Positions 1 to 11,405 of a stretch of DNA of 64,000 nt are shown one piece after another; position 1 is the stretch's first letter; each line of letters starts with the position of its first letter. The notes beneath the pieces were generated by a model. The model had not been told where the DNA came from, made no database searches, and saw nothing but the letters and a program-made list of their open reading frames with translations. Both the position numbers and the translations under genes were made by a program. Source of the stretch: Polytrichum commune (lineage: Eukaryota; Streptophyta; Polytrichopsida; Polytrichales; Polytrichaceae). Where the stretch lies: the NCBI GenBank assembly GCA_950295325.1, contig OX485803.1:75777554-75841553 (forward strand), given 5' to 3'.

Positions 1-335
1 TGCTTCACAAATTCCTCTAAAATTGTCGGTAATTTCCCTGACGTCTCGAATTTTTACCGGTTGTTTCTCAAACTCAACCGGTTCATCTGTAACTAGCAAC
101 CGGTTCTCCCTGTTCATTGTTTCCAAGTCCAACCAATCACATGTTGACATCGTTCGGTTCTTCTGTATTATTGTGAGGAATATGCTCTAGATTCCTCTAA
201 AACGATCTATGATTTTTCTAAGGTTTCGAACTTCAACCGGTTATTTCTCAAACTCAACTAGTTCATATGTAACTAGTGGCCCCGTTCATTGTTTCCGGGG
301 TTCTTCCATTGCAAGCAATGCCCTTTTTGATAGGT
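1..335 (+). repeat. Two partial copies of the ACCGGTT-rich dispersed repeat
   Basis: Two successive partial copies (about 1-175 and 176-335) share the order of motifs seen at 28.1, 29.7, 40.5, 54.9 and 55.9 kb: CCTCTAAAA, a GGTAATTT box, a TCGAACTTCAACCGG box, then CTCAAACTCAACCGG and GTTCATCTGTAACTAG. The family has no coding capacity that I can see. A near full-length copy on the minus strand at about 29,665-29,875 suggests a unit of about 210 bp whose ends read CGGGGAGA and its complement. Confidence 0.7.
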
Positions 336-424
336 CCACCTTCATTTCATGTGACGGGTTATTTTTTTGGTTTTTTGGTTTTTTGGTTTGGGTACCTTTC
401 AGTGTGATGGACAACATCAATAAC

Positions 425-646
425 TGCACTAATTTGTCCTATTAGTGTGGGTTACCATTTGGAGTTATGTGTTGCTAGAACGCTTTATCAACATTATCCT
501 TTTTTATCAAGTAAGTTTATATCATGTTCTTTGATGTGCATACTAACTACTTATGTAGCTTGAATAAAAAATTATACGCTTAGTAAAATGTTACAGCAAT
601 GCGCATCTCAAAATGGTAACCCGCACTAATAGGACAATTTAGTGTA
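425..646. mobile_element. MITE with TIRs beginning CACTAA (about 220 bp)
   Basis: Inverted ends at 427-463 and 608-644 match over about 35 bp (CACTAATTTGTCCTATTAGT on the left, the same with few changes on the right). The element is non-coding. The right end is followed by TA and the left is preceded by TG, so a decayed TA target duplication is possible. A 10-bp direct repeat (GTACCTTTCA at 391-400 and 644-653) also brackets it, so the true target duplication is unclear. It resembles the MITE at 40,628-40,975. Confidence 0.7.
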
Positions 647-2264
647 CCTTTCAAATGACAGGTTGAGAAAATTCTTAATCTTTCATACAAAGTTGAAGAG
701 CATATTATATTCTTTTAAATATAAATGTAGAAAAGTTCGAACTTCTCACAATATTTAGTCCAAACTAGAACTCCTCAATTCCTCATGTTGCACCATTACT
801 CAAATATTGCCCTCTAATCCATATTCGCCAACTCTATCCCGCATAATGAGACTTGCATCAAAGCATTGATCAAAATTGTCCAACTTCAATTAAGATTGCA
901 AGTGGCTTTAGATAGCATTTTTTTTTTCAAAATGCCCTTGCACAAATTGGAATACTTGAGAGAATGACATGTTATTTTTGTCAAAGTTTCATGAGATGTG
1001 ATCAATTGCTATACCAACTCGTTGATGCCCCCACAAAATTGCTATGCCTCATACAATGATTTGTTGTCACATTCATGCCTCAAAGTTTCTACAAACTCAA
1101 GCAAATAGGCTCTATGTGCATCACTTTTGACCGCCGTCAACCCAAGTTTTATGATCAATCTCTCCAATCATTGCTCTAACATACATATGAACTTCTTTGT
1201 CACTTAAATAATACTTTGACTGACAAGTTTTGATGTGTTGAAAACATGTAAATTAGGAAACCTTTGGTTCAAGCTATCCACAACTACTTGCACATACGTA
1301 CATAGCTCCCATCATCTTGCACTCTTCTAGTGTGTCCTCCCAATCAAAAATTCGTCCATGACACATAGGATGGTATTTGCCTTCAACATCATCATTTGCC
1401 CTCCATCTTAACACACCATCCACCCAAGCTCAAGACAAGAGTGGACTCAAGTTCTTGGTCGATTATTTAAAGTTAGGCATGTGAGCAGATAAAACAATGT
1501 CTCTTCAAAATAGAAATTGATGAATCCAAAGTGGATCCAATTGTTGAAATATCAACCAAGTGCAATACTTATTATTTAGTGTACAAGAATATAGTTGTGC
1601 TTGAAAATCGTGCTTACTTCAATAATCTTCAACAAATTTTTGTTGTTGTCCAAACCAAAATTTATGTTCAATTCAAACTTGTAGTCACACTCACTAGCAA
1701 TTTACCATAATAATTTGACATTGGAAATTGGAATTCACCATCATAGATATAGTTTAATCTAGTATGAACGCATGCACATCGAACATTGAACACAAACTCA
1801 AATTGGGTTTAGTTGGGTGTCATTTGCAATTGCAGAAGCTGACTTGTATCTCCTAAGTCATTATGAAATCAAAGCTTGGCCTATATATTACAGGTTACAA
1901 CACGGTTTGACTGTAGTTAAAGGCTACAATTGATGGGTAACGGTTGAGGGGTACTATTTTTGACGGGCTGATTTTTTTTGGTTCTTTCCACACGACTAGT
2001 AATTTTTCATTTTCACTTTTCCTAAGGGCAAGATTATTTTCAAACTTTATATTCCTTTGATTTTGGTTGTGACGGGTGCAAAAAGGAGCGATGATAGCAA
2101 GTTAGTGAGAGACAATTATGTGACATGTTGTAGTTTGGATTTTCATGCACTTTTTTCAACACAAAAGATTGTTAAAACAACCAATATGCACTACGTAACA
2201 TCAGTTGATTATGCAGTGTAAGGGATTGGCATTATTACAATGTATTATATGGAAAATTCCTCAC
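647..2264. other. AT-rich intergenic tract, nothing recognised
   Basis: No open frame with recognisable protein similarity, no RNA gene and no clear repeat structure was found on either strand. Stops are dense in all frames. Confidence 0.6.
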
Positions 2265-2832
2265 AGGTTCTGGGACATTTTCCCTCGAGAGGTATTTACA
2301 TATGAAAGGGCGCTAAAGCTGATATATTAACATTTTATACATGGTATTTTTAAAATCCCATATCTTCAATGGATGAGCCGATAGATTAACCTTTTTAATT
2401 TGCAAGAGAAATAATATATCTTTACAATCGTACAGAACATATAGGCTCGACTACCACTACAGTTTGTAGTTCACAGATAATATTGGAATGCTATTGCTGA
2501 GCTAATCACTACCGGAGCATTCAATTTCATTGGTATTTACCGCGAGGTAACAAGTTTCAGAATTTGTTTGAGGTGCGCGACGATTGTTTATAGTTAATAA
2601 CTTACACAATTAACATTCATACGAAATGTTTGCAACGAAGATAGGTAGCATGCTTGCAAAGAGAGCCAACGATCATACAGATATTTCATATTTGCAAAGG
2701 GAACGGTGATCTTGCACACTTGCAAAGAGAGTCAACAACGTAGGAGTTTTCGACTACTTTCCACTATTTCTGTGCGTGCAGAAAGTTAAGGTGTTTTGAC
2801 GTTCACGGTAAAACGAGTGACAGACAACTCTC
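2265..2832 (-). other. 3' flank of Em copy 1, diverged from copy 2
   Basis: This stretch lies downstream of the Em stop codon. It aligns with about 10,010-10,420, but with many substitutions and indels, in contrast to the near-identical block that starts at 2,833. Shared landmarks include GACATTTTCCC, GGAGCATTC, CATTCATAC followed by AATGTTTGCAA, and the run TTTCCACTATTTCTGTGCGT. It marks an older segmental duplication. Confidence 0.7.
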
Positions 2833-3002
2833 ACATTGTCACCAGACTGGCGCAATTAAGCTTTGTATTCACATGCTGAACTGTACAAAATTCCAGACTG
2901 GAAACGCCAGCGTGCCTAAAAATGCGCTACCACTTCACAAAGTGCCTATAGCAACGTCAGAATAATCTGCGAAAGATACACAAATTTACATTCGTGCACG
3001 TT

Positions 3003-3518
3003 TTAGTTGGTGAACTTGGACTCATCGATCTCACGGCCAGCCGCTGCAGCTGCATCGCCACCGGACTGCTCATTGGTGGCGGATCCACCCTTTTTCCCCA
3101 TTTCTACATATCCATCGTGCCCTAGCTGCTCAGCGCGAGTCTGCCCGCCCTTGCTGCGCCCTGCACAACAATTTACAACCACATTCGCACATCATCCGAG
3201 GCACCGACCAGTTGCAATGACAAAAAGGACACAACATTTGTAACCTCCATCACTAGTTGCAGTATAAAGGCTACTACAACGTACATCAGCCCTATACAAT
3301 ACAAGATGATACCGAGAATGCTATGTTTAACACAGGTTCCTGTCGATTCTCTGAGCTGCTTTGCATGTATTCATCTAAATCAGTTGATGACCAAGCGTAC
3401 ACTAGTTACCTTCAGCGAGGTTCTGCTGTGCCTGGACACTCTTTCCACCGGTTCCTCCCTCCACCACGGTCTCTCCAGCGGCGGCCCGGGCATCCAGATC
3501 TTTAGTGTTGCCTGACAT
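3003..3518 (-). CDS. Em-type group 1 LEA protein, copy 1 (two exons, 88 aa)
   Basis: Group 1 late embryogenesis abundant protein (LEA_5 family), a small, very hydrophilic protein that accumulates in drying seeds, spores or vegetative tissue and protects cytoplasm during water loss. On the minus strand, exon 1 is 3518-3410 and exon 2 is 3160-3003. The 249-bp intron (3161-3409) has a GT donor and an AG acceptor and splits a glycine codon. The N-terminal half carries [13 protein letters not shown] followed by AQQNLAEG. Exon 2 carries the single 20-residue family motif, starting [10 protein letters not shown] and ending MGKKGG, and the C-terminus is EIDESKFTN, a family hallmark. Length fits single-motif Em proteins. 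The ATG chosen is the only one in frame upstream of the conserved region. A TATA box lies about 155 bp upstream. The same gene recurs at 10,591-11,106 with an identical coding sequence. Confidence 0.95.
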
Positions 3519-3670
3519 TGTCGCTACAGCAGCTTCACAACGACGAGCGCAATTACTAACTCAATCGAGCTGAACCTAAGTGAGTTCACGATTGCCTCGA
3601 CAAGCTTAGTCAACAAATGGGATGTGAGCTAGCGAGTAACTGCAGATGAGAGATGCGAGCTCCAGAGGGG

Positions 3671-3817
3671 AATATATACGCAGGCCGCGCCGCCTGAGGA
3701 GTAAAGGAGGGTGACGCTGTGGAGCTTCGTCGATCCGGCCACGTCCATCTGCGAGCGTGCGACGAGGAGCCGCTGGACTGCATGCCAAGTGTGCCCCATG
3801 CGCTTTTCATGTACGTA
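3671..3817 (-). promoter_or_regulatory. Em copy 1 promoter: TATA box, ABRE and RY element
   Basis: Reading the minus strand upstream of the ATG (3518), a TATATATT box lies at 3678-3671. GGACGTGGC, an ABRE with an ACGTGGC core, lies at 3746-3738. CATGCA, an RY element, lies at 3784-3779. TACGTA, another ACGT core, lies at 3812-3817. ABRE plus RY is the established arrangement in Em promoters bound by ABI5-type bZIP and ABI3/VP1 factors. Abscisic-acid and maturation control is inferred from this, not shown. Confidence 0.75.
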
Positions 3818-3921
3818 ATCTGCTGCCAAACCTCAACAAAATCAGCCAACTTAAGGGGCTGTTTACACCATGCACCATGAAGTTGTCACTTGCGCAATGG
3901 AAACTAAAGGACGTTGCCAAT

Positions 3922-4496
3922 GGAGGAGGTAGAAGACATGCAAGCCCACGATCCTAATGGATTTGACGATGAGATGGAGGTTTATAATCTTATCAATACG
4001 AAGAACGTGGTGGAGAGGGGCCTTCAAACACTCACAAGGCATCCGAAGAGTTCTTGATGCCCCAAGTTGGATCACAACCCCCTGGTCACTCTCCACCTCA
4101 TTCAATTTCTATTCCTATCTATGAAGATGCAACCGCACCCGCTCCGACCTTGCACCTTATGTACATGATGTGATAGAAGATATTCACCGCTGCAAATATG
4201 ATGAAGATGAGTTTTTGGAGGTTGTTGCACCAACACCTGAACCTCTTTAGTCTAAGCATACCCACCAACCCACCCATTCGACCACCTATACATTAGAAAT
4301 TATCCTTCCCGGGGTTAGTTTAGAATTAGAAGGTAGGAGCATTAGGTCAGTACGTGGCAACACAAAGGACAAGAAACAAAATATTGTTGAGTTTATTGCT
4401 GCAAAAGCAACAATGCTAGAGGAGAAGCAAGCCACACAAATGTTGTCGCAACCCTTGCTAAGCCCCCTTGACAATCTTGCCAATTTTCAATTTTAG
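3922..4496 (+). pseudogene. Decayed open frame, unrecognised (transposon-like context)
   Basis: Two open stretches suggest a broken coding sequence. The first begins at about 3,922 with VEDMQAHDPNGFDDEMEVYN and closes at a stop near 4,055. A frame open from about 4,125 reads HDVIEDIHRCKYDEDEFLEV. It meets one TAG at about 4,249 and then continues to a TAG at 4,494-4,496 through NTKDKKQNIVEFIAAKATML. Acidic residues and a Lys/Glu-rich tail are visible, but no domain is recognised. It starts just beyond the end of the conserved Em block. Confidence 0.35.
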
Positions 4497-4529
4497 CAAA
4501 GGTTACGAGCGCTAACCATTCGCATTCCG

Positions 4530-5400
4530 CCATGCTAATGGTTAGCTCCTCCTACCCCGGGCCTTATAATTCATAGGAGGGAACCAACCCTCCTACTTTG
4601 CTTTCGGGACTCACCCCTTAATCGGTAACCCATTTCCTCAATGTGGACTTCCATCCATGGAAGTCCAATCCCATGTTGATCATCGCGTTGCCGGAGCAAC
4701 ACTACAACAACCCGAAGCATACTAGGCAACTATGGCCTCACAATAGTCCACACCACCTCACCCATATAAGCCTCTAGGACTTTACGCGGGGCCCCTAACC
4801 CACTGTCAACCAACCTCTTGTCTCTCTACCAAGAGTTGGGGCCAAGTGGACATTTTCCTTTAGCTGCTGGGCCTAGAACCCCCCCAGCAGCTTCAGACCA
4901 TCATAACTTCCTTCTTTGATGTCCAGATCACAACCACCAACCACTCCATCTTCATCTACGCTTCACGTAGATACCGATGGACTCCTCACTTGTCCCATTC
5001 AGGCAAGTCTTGAGGAAGTTATGCCTGTTTGAACCTTGGCAGTCCCGGGAATCACTCCCAGGCACTGCTGTACCAGGGCGCTGTCCCGGGACAGCGCCCC
5101 ACTCAAATGGCCATAACTCCTAGCTCACACCTCCTCTTGAGGTGATCTTGAGCATTCTAGAATCACCACGCCATGAGCTACGCATAGCTCATGGCCTTAC
5201 CCTCATGCCTCCTAGTCTTCGTGGGTGGGAGGCGTTCCCAACGCCCGGGGCCCTCACCCACACTAGGATCACTTGGGCCCTCTCACCAACAGCGCCACAA
5301 GTCCCGGGTGTCACTCCGGGGTCCCCCTTGTGTCCATGGTGTTTTGGGCACTCCTCATGGAGAGGTGCGCGACAAATGTCTCCGAGCGGTAGGTTTTATA
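4530..5400. other. GC-richer tract dense in perfect short palindromes
   Basis: This tract is richer in G+C than its surroundings and contains several inverted repeats. One is a perfect 24-nt palindrome at 5,076-5,099 (left half GGGCGCTGTCCC). A hairpin with arms CATGAGCTA/TAGCTCATG lies near 5,171-5,192, and an imperfect palindrome GGACTTCCATCCATGGAAGT lies near 4,647. CCCGGG occurs repeatedly. It could be the edge of an unrecognised retroelement. No coding function is seen. Confidence 0.5.
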
Positions 5401-5558
5401 TTTCTTTTGTATTTGAATGCTTAGTTACGTTGGAATGTCTAAGGACTAGGGAGCCCTCCCGATGCTTGGGTTTTCACAATAGTACATTAAGTGGGAAAGG
5501 TTTATGAATATATCTATATAATGAAATTAGATTCTATTGTCTTGCATCATCGACTGAC

Positions 5559-6170
5559 TTGCTTACCCAATCCATTAGTGTTCCATCGGTAAGATATTTA
5601 CTAGTGTTTGATTTGAATAGGATTTCATGCTCCAAATTGGTTAATAAAATAGACAAGGATTTATTGCAACCAAGCGCCCATGAGCTTCTAGATTGGTGCT
5701 ACACTAAGGTTGATGTTTGTACTTCTAGACTTCTACTCGGAAGTTCAAAACCAAGCAGATAATTGATGCCTTAATGGAAGAATGCATCTACTTCAAGTTT
5801 GATGAAGAAGTTGGATTCTTCTAATCAAGAATACTACATTGTTTCCATGCACCATGGTGAACAAGAACAACCAATTTTGATAAAAGATTTGCAACTTAAG
5901 GTTCTTAAGAAGTTAAAAAATGCCATGTTACATGTTCTACATATAGATGACACTCCATATAAGAATTATCCAATTCATTGGAGTCAAGCTATCCATTGTT
6001 CCATTTTAATACTTGATCCAAATATTGAAAACAAGTACCTCCTTGGTCCATTGCTTGAAGGGTTGAGACGCCTTGTGGACTCAAACATAGATGTCAAGAA
6101 GTTTGTACAAAGAAACCCCTTCCATCTAGGAAATCCCAACTTCATAAGTCCAACGTTCATTAGGTTTTAG
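5559..6170 (+). pseudogene. Frameshifted open frame, unrecognised
   Basis: A coding-like stretch is broken by frameshifts. One frame reads LVNKIDKDLLQPSAHELLDW up to a stop near 5,762. A second frame from about 5,799 to 6,170 gives about 120 residues including KVLKKLKNAMLHVLHIDDTP and closes at TAG. Neither part carries a motif I can assign. Composition and context suggest a decayed transposon protein, but that is inference. Confidence 0.3.
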
Positions 6171-7666
6171 TAATGGATCGCTACTCGAAGATGCATTCAA
6201 TCAAGATGTGATAGAGAGCAAAGGACTTTGTGCCAAAATATTAACATCGGGAGATTTGCTAATGCATTCTCCAAGGTCTTTCAAGGGGAAGAAATTCACT
6301 AAAAAAAGAGGAAAGAAGTGCTTCTCTCTCCCCCCCCCCCCCCCCATATGGTGTCGTAGAAAATTTTCCAAATTCTTGCTCCAACTTTGAAGGACATTGT
6401 GAAATCAACTCAACAAGTTGTTAGGTACTTTGGGTACTCCGGGAGTATCCAGTGGTCAAAAACATTTGAAGTGTGGTTCAAGACATCTTCACTAGATGCC
6501 CATGTCCTCATGTTCCCCTAAGAGTTTCATGTAGGTGGGCTTGGGTTTACACTATTTTTTAGTTTTCTTTGGGTTTGTTTGCTTGTTTGATTAAAAAAAT
6601 ATCCTTTTTCTTTTTCTTTTCCCAAGGAAGCAAAATTTTGATCTATGACTTTGACATCTTTTTGTAAATACTTTCAAGTCCTTGTAAATGCTTTTTGTAT
6701 TTTACCAAAAATGTTTTGGGCTCCCATGAATGAATATGTATGAATGTATTTGTTGCTTGTTCCACATTTTCCTAACACATATGTTTCTTGATATTGGGAT
6801 TGGGAGCTCTCCTCATGCATCCTCTTTGCAAGATTTTGGGTTTCTATTACCTTTGTGCAACCTAAGTACTCATCCCCACCTAAGGCCCTTCAAGTTGTCA
6901 TTCTCTCCATTGATGGTTTACTTTGTAGTCATTCTTCGCTGAGGGTGAGACAGAAGGTCATTACTTTGTAGTCGCTTTTCGCGGGGGGGGGGGGGATTAA
7001 ATTAAATTTAACAACAACGAAATTGCTTTGGAAACCTAATGCTTAGTGGACATAACCCAAGCCCAAGCAGTCAAATCCTTAGCAAGCACCTACCATAAAT
7101 TGCAAGCCACCTTGAAGAGTAGACCCAAGTAAGGTAAAGGGTGGGGAATTTTAAATTATAATTATAGAAATAAAATAAAAACTAGATTTTGAGGACAACT
7201 ACCATTGTCACACATCCTTTAAAATAGATAGCACCTCTTCTATTTTTGAGCTTGCACTTAGAGATTATTTGGCAAGCACTTACCATGTATTTGGGGGCCT
7301 CAAGAGGGGTGTGACACATGCAAAGACACCAACATTCAAAGAAGAAATGAGCACCAAGCCTTCAAGTCCAACCTTTCACGCATTCAACTTCCACATAGAA
7401 AGCATATCTAATTTTTTTGGCAAATACCTACCACATATTTAGGGGCCTCAAGTAAGATGCAACACATTTAAAGAGACCAAATTCAAAGGAAAACAACAAC
7501 AACAACAACAACAACAACAAGCCCGGGTGGTGTACTCTTCATTAAATCCAAGAATCACGTGCATTCTAAAATACCCCTATATATAAGTTTTTCTTGTAAA
7601 ATTTAGCAATACATGTACAATTTCAATAATAAATTTACAAGTGGCAATATGTACACGAAACAAATG

Positions 7667-7700
<34 letters not shown>

Positions 7701-8159
7701 GTATACAAATATTCTTTTGAATAATAATCAAACACAACACAAAACCCTAGCACTCATCAACCAAGTCATTTAAGATTTTTTATTCCCCCCCAGTGACATT
7801 CATAAGCATCTAAGTCTACAATATATGTCATACATGCTAATGTAATTATAGTTTCTAAGTCTATCATCAAATGATCAGTATGATCATATGTCCATTTGTT
7901 GTTTGTGCCTTTTTGATACCAAGTAAGCCAATCCACATGTTTGATGGAATGTCCATCAAGTTTATTAGATCTCTACACTCCACCCAAACGATTACCAAAC
8001 TTTCTATGCATCTTATACACCCTCCTAAAAAACCAAACCTTGATTGGAGCTTATTTTCTTGCTCTACCTTGTTTTTTTGTTTTTTTTTATAACTTTAGCT
8101 TCATGTGTGTTAAGAACATCACAAACCATAATCACACCTAAGATTTACTATAGTATCAT
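6171..8159. other. Non-coding tract with microsatellites and a degenerate tandem repeat
   Basis: Holds a C-run (about 6,332-6,344), a G-run (about 6,983-6,994), an (AAC)n tract (about 7,492-7,520) and an (AC)n tract (about 7,671-7,698). Between about 7,080 and 7,500 a segment containing GCAAGCACYTACCAT followed by GGGGCCTCAAG recurs two to three times at roughly 155-190 bp spacing, an old tandem repeat. No gene seen. Confidence 0.55.
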
Positions 8160-8167
8160 GGTTTGTA

Positions 8168-8716
8168 CCCGGGTACGCAACTCCCATATTATACGCAGGG
8201 GGCATCGTACTTAAAACGGCTTAGAGGACGGCTTTTGTAAAAATTATATCAAATTATATCAAATTAAAATGATCAAAAAGTTGGGTGAAGACCAAATTAA
8301 ATAAAATGAGATGAAAAAAAAGTTGGGTAAAGACCAAATTAAATAAAATGAGATGAAAAAAAAATTGGGTTGCATATTTATTAAGCCTCCCATTAAAATT
8401 ATAAGCCACGAATAGTTGCCTCCCATTAAAATTATAATTCATTCACAATGTTAAAATTTTATTAAAAAGTCCAAAAAGTTGGGTAGTTTGACCTATGGAA
8501 CATGTATTAAAAAAAATCATATAATTAGGTTTTTAATGCAATTATATGCTTCAAAATATATTCATTTCCTATATATAATTACATTTTTGGATTCCTTGTT
8601 AGAAGGGCTACAAGGGTTTCCTACATTAAAACAAATTGTATCACTCAATATTGGACTAAAACGCATTATAAGTGATTATAATCATGACCATATAATACGG
8701 GAGTTGCGTACCCGGG
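8168..8716. mobile_element. 549-bp TIR element with 8-bp target duplication (hAT-like size)
   Basis: Termini are inverted repeats of about 26 bp starting CCCGGGTACGCAACTCCC (8168-8193 and 8691-8716). The direct repeat GGTTTGTA stands immediately outside both ends (8160-8167 and 8717-8724). An 8-bp duplication is the hAT signature, although CCCGGG termini are not typical of hAT. The interior is AT-rich and non-coding. It includes a tandem repeat of about 44 bp (about 8,278-8,366) and a second short direct repeat (GCCTCCCATTAAAATTATAA). Confidence 0.85.
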
Positions 8717-8724
8717 GGTTTGTA

Positions 8725-10009
8725 GCGGTGAGGAGTGTAGGTTTCATATATAAATTGTTAGCCTTAATCCAAGTTAACCAATCTTCAAATAAAGTTGGAC
8801 TACCATTCAATTGACTAACAAATGCACTTTAAAAATTTCTTGAATCCCCTACCTCTACATAAGGTACAATGAGCTTCATATGAGCTTGCTATTTAGTTCA
8901 TCAATGATGACCAAAATCATATGAAAATCTATAACATGCACATTCTATCAATATCAACCTTCTTTCAAGAGATTTATTGATTATTTGCCAAAATTTTATG
9001 GGCATTCTATAAAAACGTTCATAGACTCACATACATGTGCCATACAAAAGTTACTCGTATGCCCTTAATTTGAGAGGATGGTCTAAATATAAACCAATTT
9101 GCTTGGGTATAGGCCCCTTCCTCATGCTCATGTTCTAGCTGCACTCCGTATACAACATTTCGTTCCTATTTACCTCAAGGTGGTGAATTGCCACACATTC
9201 ATGCACTTTTGAGATTTCAGGGTTTCAAACTTGAGATCCAACATTTACGTGTTCTGAGAGTCTAAGGTATCATTCACTTCCAAAGTAGTACTTGCACATA
9301 GTAAGCTCTAAAATGATGTAACTAGAGTGGAGCTCTTGGTTTGATATTTAGGTTTGAAGTTTACAATGTGAAAGGTGAAACATTGTGGAGCACTTGACAG
9401 CATTTTTGGATCTTGTTATGCAGTGACTCAAAGATGCAAGATGTGGTTTTTGGTGTCTTCGACCTCACAAATTTAGGCATTGGAGGGAAGGTGGATTCTG
9501 AGTTGCATTCCTTTGGAAGTTTGGATTGATAGAAATACAAGGAGTAAAGTATGTGGTTGTTATTTGAATTGTTTCTCATGTTCACCAACCTCTACCGATT
9601 AGATTTACACAACAAAACTTGTGTTGCATTAGCAAATCTACAAGGAAGCCTCAGCAAAACTCCAATTGCAAATTGAACCTTCCTTGATTTAGTTAAGGTT
9701 ATTGGAAGTGTATGTTCATTGTTTGTTGATTTCTTGATTGAATACATAAGTCCTCCCAATTGCGTTGATTATTGAGTGTGAAGCATGCAAAGGAACGATT
9801 CATGAATTCATTTCTTCAGAGTAAAAGGTTTTGGCTTTCATGCGCCTCAAGAAAGTTTCTGCTTCATTCAGCCGTTGTTTGTCTGGAAGATTGCATGATA
9901 GTATTTCTTCACGTGTTCATGCACCAAGCCTTGCGATTATACTGCTTAAGTTCAAGCAGGTTGTGATTGTTTCTGCTCCACTGCTCCAGTGCATTTCAAG
10001 CTTGAAATT
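8725..10009. other. Intergenic tract, nothing recognised
   Basis: No protein similarity, RNA gene or clear repeat was recognised. Short open frames at about 9,361-9,588 and 9,772-10,160 have no recognisable motif. Confidence 0.5.
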
Positions 10010-10420
10010 ACCACGACATTTTCCCCAACAATTTTCACCTCAACGTACGGAAAGCATATATTTAACCATGCCAGCATTGTTAAAGACACATATTTTACGG
10101 GTACAACGCTACAGAGCATCCAGTCTGATTACTATTAAAAGTTTCTGGATAAGGACATGAAATTGATGTAGAGTGTCTGGCCTACTGCCAACTGGAGCAT
10201 TCGATTTCGAAGATGTTTAGAGGGATATACGTTCCACAGTTTGTTGAGGTATGCAACGATTACTTATGGATAAAAAACTTCTACTACATCCAACATTCAT
10301 ACACAATGTTTGCAAAGAGAGTCAACGATATACAAATTTCCACCTCCTTTCCACTATTTCTGTGCGTACAGAAAGTTAAGGTACTCTGACGATCACGGTA
10401 AAATGAGTGACAGACAACTC
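10010..10420 (-). other. 3' flank of Em copy 2, diverged from copy 1
   Basis: Counterpart of about 2,265-2,832, shorter and with many differences. It lacks part of the stretch with repeated TTGCAAAG(A/G) seen in copy 1 (about 2,630-2,730). Confidence 0.65.
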
Positions 10421-10590
10421 ACATTGTCACCAGACTGGCGCAATTAAGCTTTGTATTCACATGCTGAACTGTACAAAATTCCAGACTGGAAACGCCAGCG
10501 TGCCTAAAAATGCGCTACCACTTCACAAAGTGCCTATAGCAACGTCAGAATAATCTGCGAAAGATACACAAATTTACATTCGTGCACGTT

Positions 10591-11106
10591 TTAGTTGGTG
10601 AACTTGGACTCATCGATCTCACGGCCAGCCGCTGCAGCTGCATCGCCACCGGACTGCTCATTGGTGGCGGATCCACCCTTTTTCCCCATTTCTACATATC
10701 CATCGTGCCCTAGCTGCTCAGCGCGAGTCTGCCCGCCCTTGCTGCGCCCTGCACAACAATTTACAACCACATTCGCACATCATGCGAGGCACCGACCAGT
10801 TGCAATGACAAAAAGGACACAACATTTGTAACCTCCATCACTAGTTGCAGTATAAAGGCTACTACAACGTACATCAGCCCTATACAATACAAGATGATAC
10901 CGAGAATGCTATGTTTAACACAGGTTCCTGTCGATTCTCTGAGCTGCTTTGCATGTATTCATCTAAATCAGTTGATGACCAAGCGTACACTAGTTACCTT
11001 CAGCGAGGTTCTGCTGTGCCTGGACACTCTTTCCACCGGTTCCTCCCTCCACCACGGTCTCTCCAGCGGCGGCCCGGGCATCCAGATCTTTAGTGTTGCC
11101 TGACAT
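10591..11106 (-). CDS. Em-type group 1 LEA protein, copy 2 (two exons, 88 aa)
   Basis: Second copy of the desiccation-protective Em protein. Exon 1 is 11106-10998 and exon 2 is 10748-10591 on the minus strand; the 249-bp intron (10749-10997) splits a glycine codon. The predicted protein is identical to copy 1: [13 protein letters not shown] in the N-terminal half, the single Em 20-mer beginning [10 protein letters not shown], and the terminal EIDESKFTN. The only difference within the gene is one intronic base (10,784). Both reading frames and splice sites are intact, so both copies look functional. Upstream sequence diverges beyond 11,429, so distal control may differ: a MITE lies about 420 bp upstream of this ATG (11,526-11,876). 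Confidence 0.95.
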
Positions 11107-11258
11107 TGTCGCTACAGCAGCTTCACAACGACGAGCGCAATTACTAACTCAATCGAGCTGAACCTAAGTGAGTTCACGATTGCCTCGACAAGCTTAGTCA
11201 ACAAATGGGATGTGAGCTAGCGAGTAACTGCAGATGAGAGATGCGAGCTCCAGAGGGG

Positions 11259-11405
11259 AATATATACGCAGGCCGCGCCGCCTGAGGAGTAAAGGAGGGT
11301 GACGCTGTGGAGCTTCGTCGATCCGGCCACGTCCATCTGCGAGCGTGCGACGAGGAGCCGCTGGACTGCATGCCAAGTGTGCCCCATGCGCTTTTCATGT
11401 ACGTA
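11259..11405 (-). promoter_or_regulatory. Em copy 2 promoter: TATA box, ABRE and RY element
   Basis: Same elements as copy 1 at an offset of 7,588: TATATATT at 11266-11259, ABRE GGACGTGGC at 11334-11326, RY CATGCA at 11372-11367, and an ACGT core at 11400-11405. The shared promoter is about 320 bp long from the ATG. Confidence 0.75.

Larger units (their letters stand above)
2833..3841. repeat. Near-identical 1,009-bp block, copy 1 (contains the Em gene)
   Basis: From 2,833 to 3,841 the sequence matches 10,421-11,429 at a constant offset of 7,588 with no indel. I found one difference, C at 3,196 against G at 10,784, which lies inside the intron. The block ends abruptly on the promoter side and passes into diverged but alignable sequence on the 3' side. 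Confidence 0.9.

Noticed and set aside
3007-3505. Plus-strand open frames across the Em gene (and their copies at 10,595-11,103)
   Set aside because: They are shadows of the minus-strand Em exons and intron. The minus frame carries all the family motifs.
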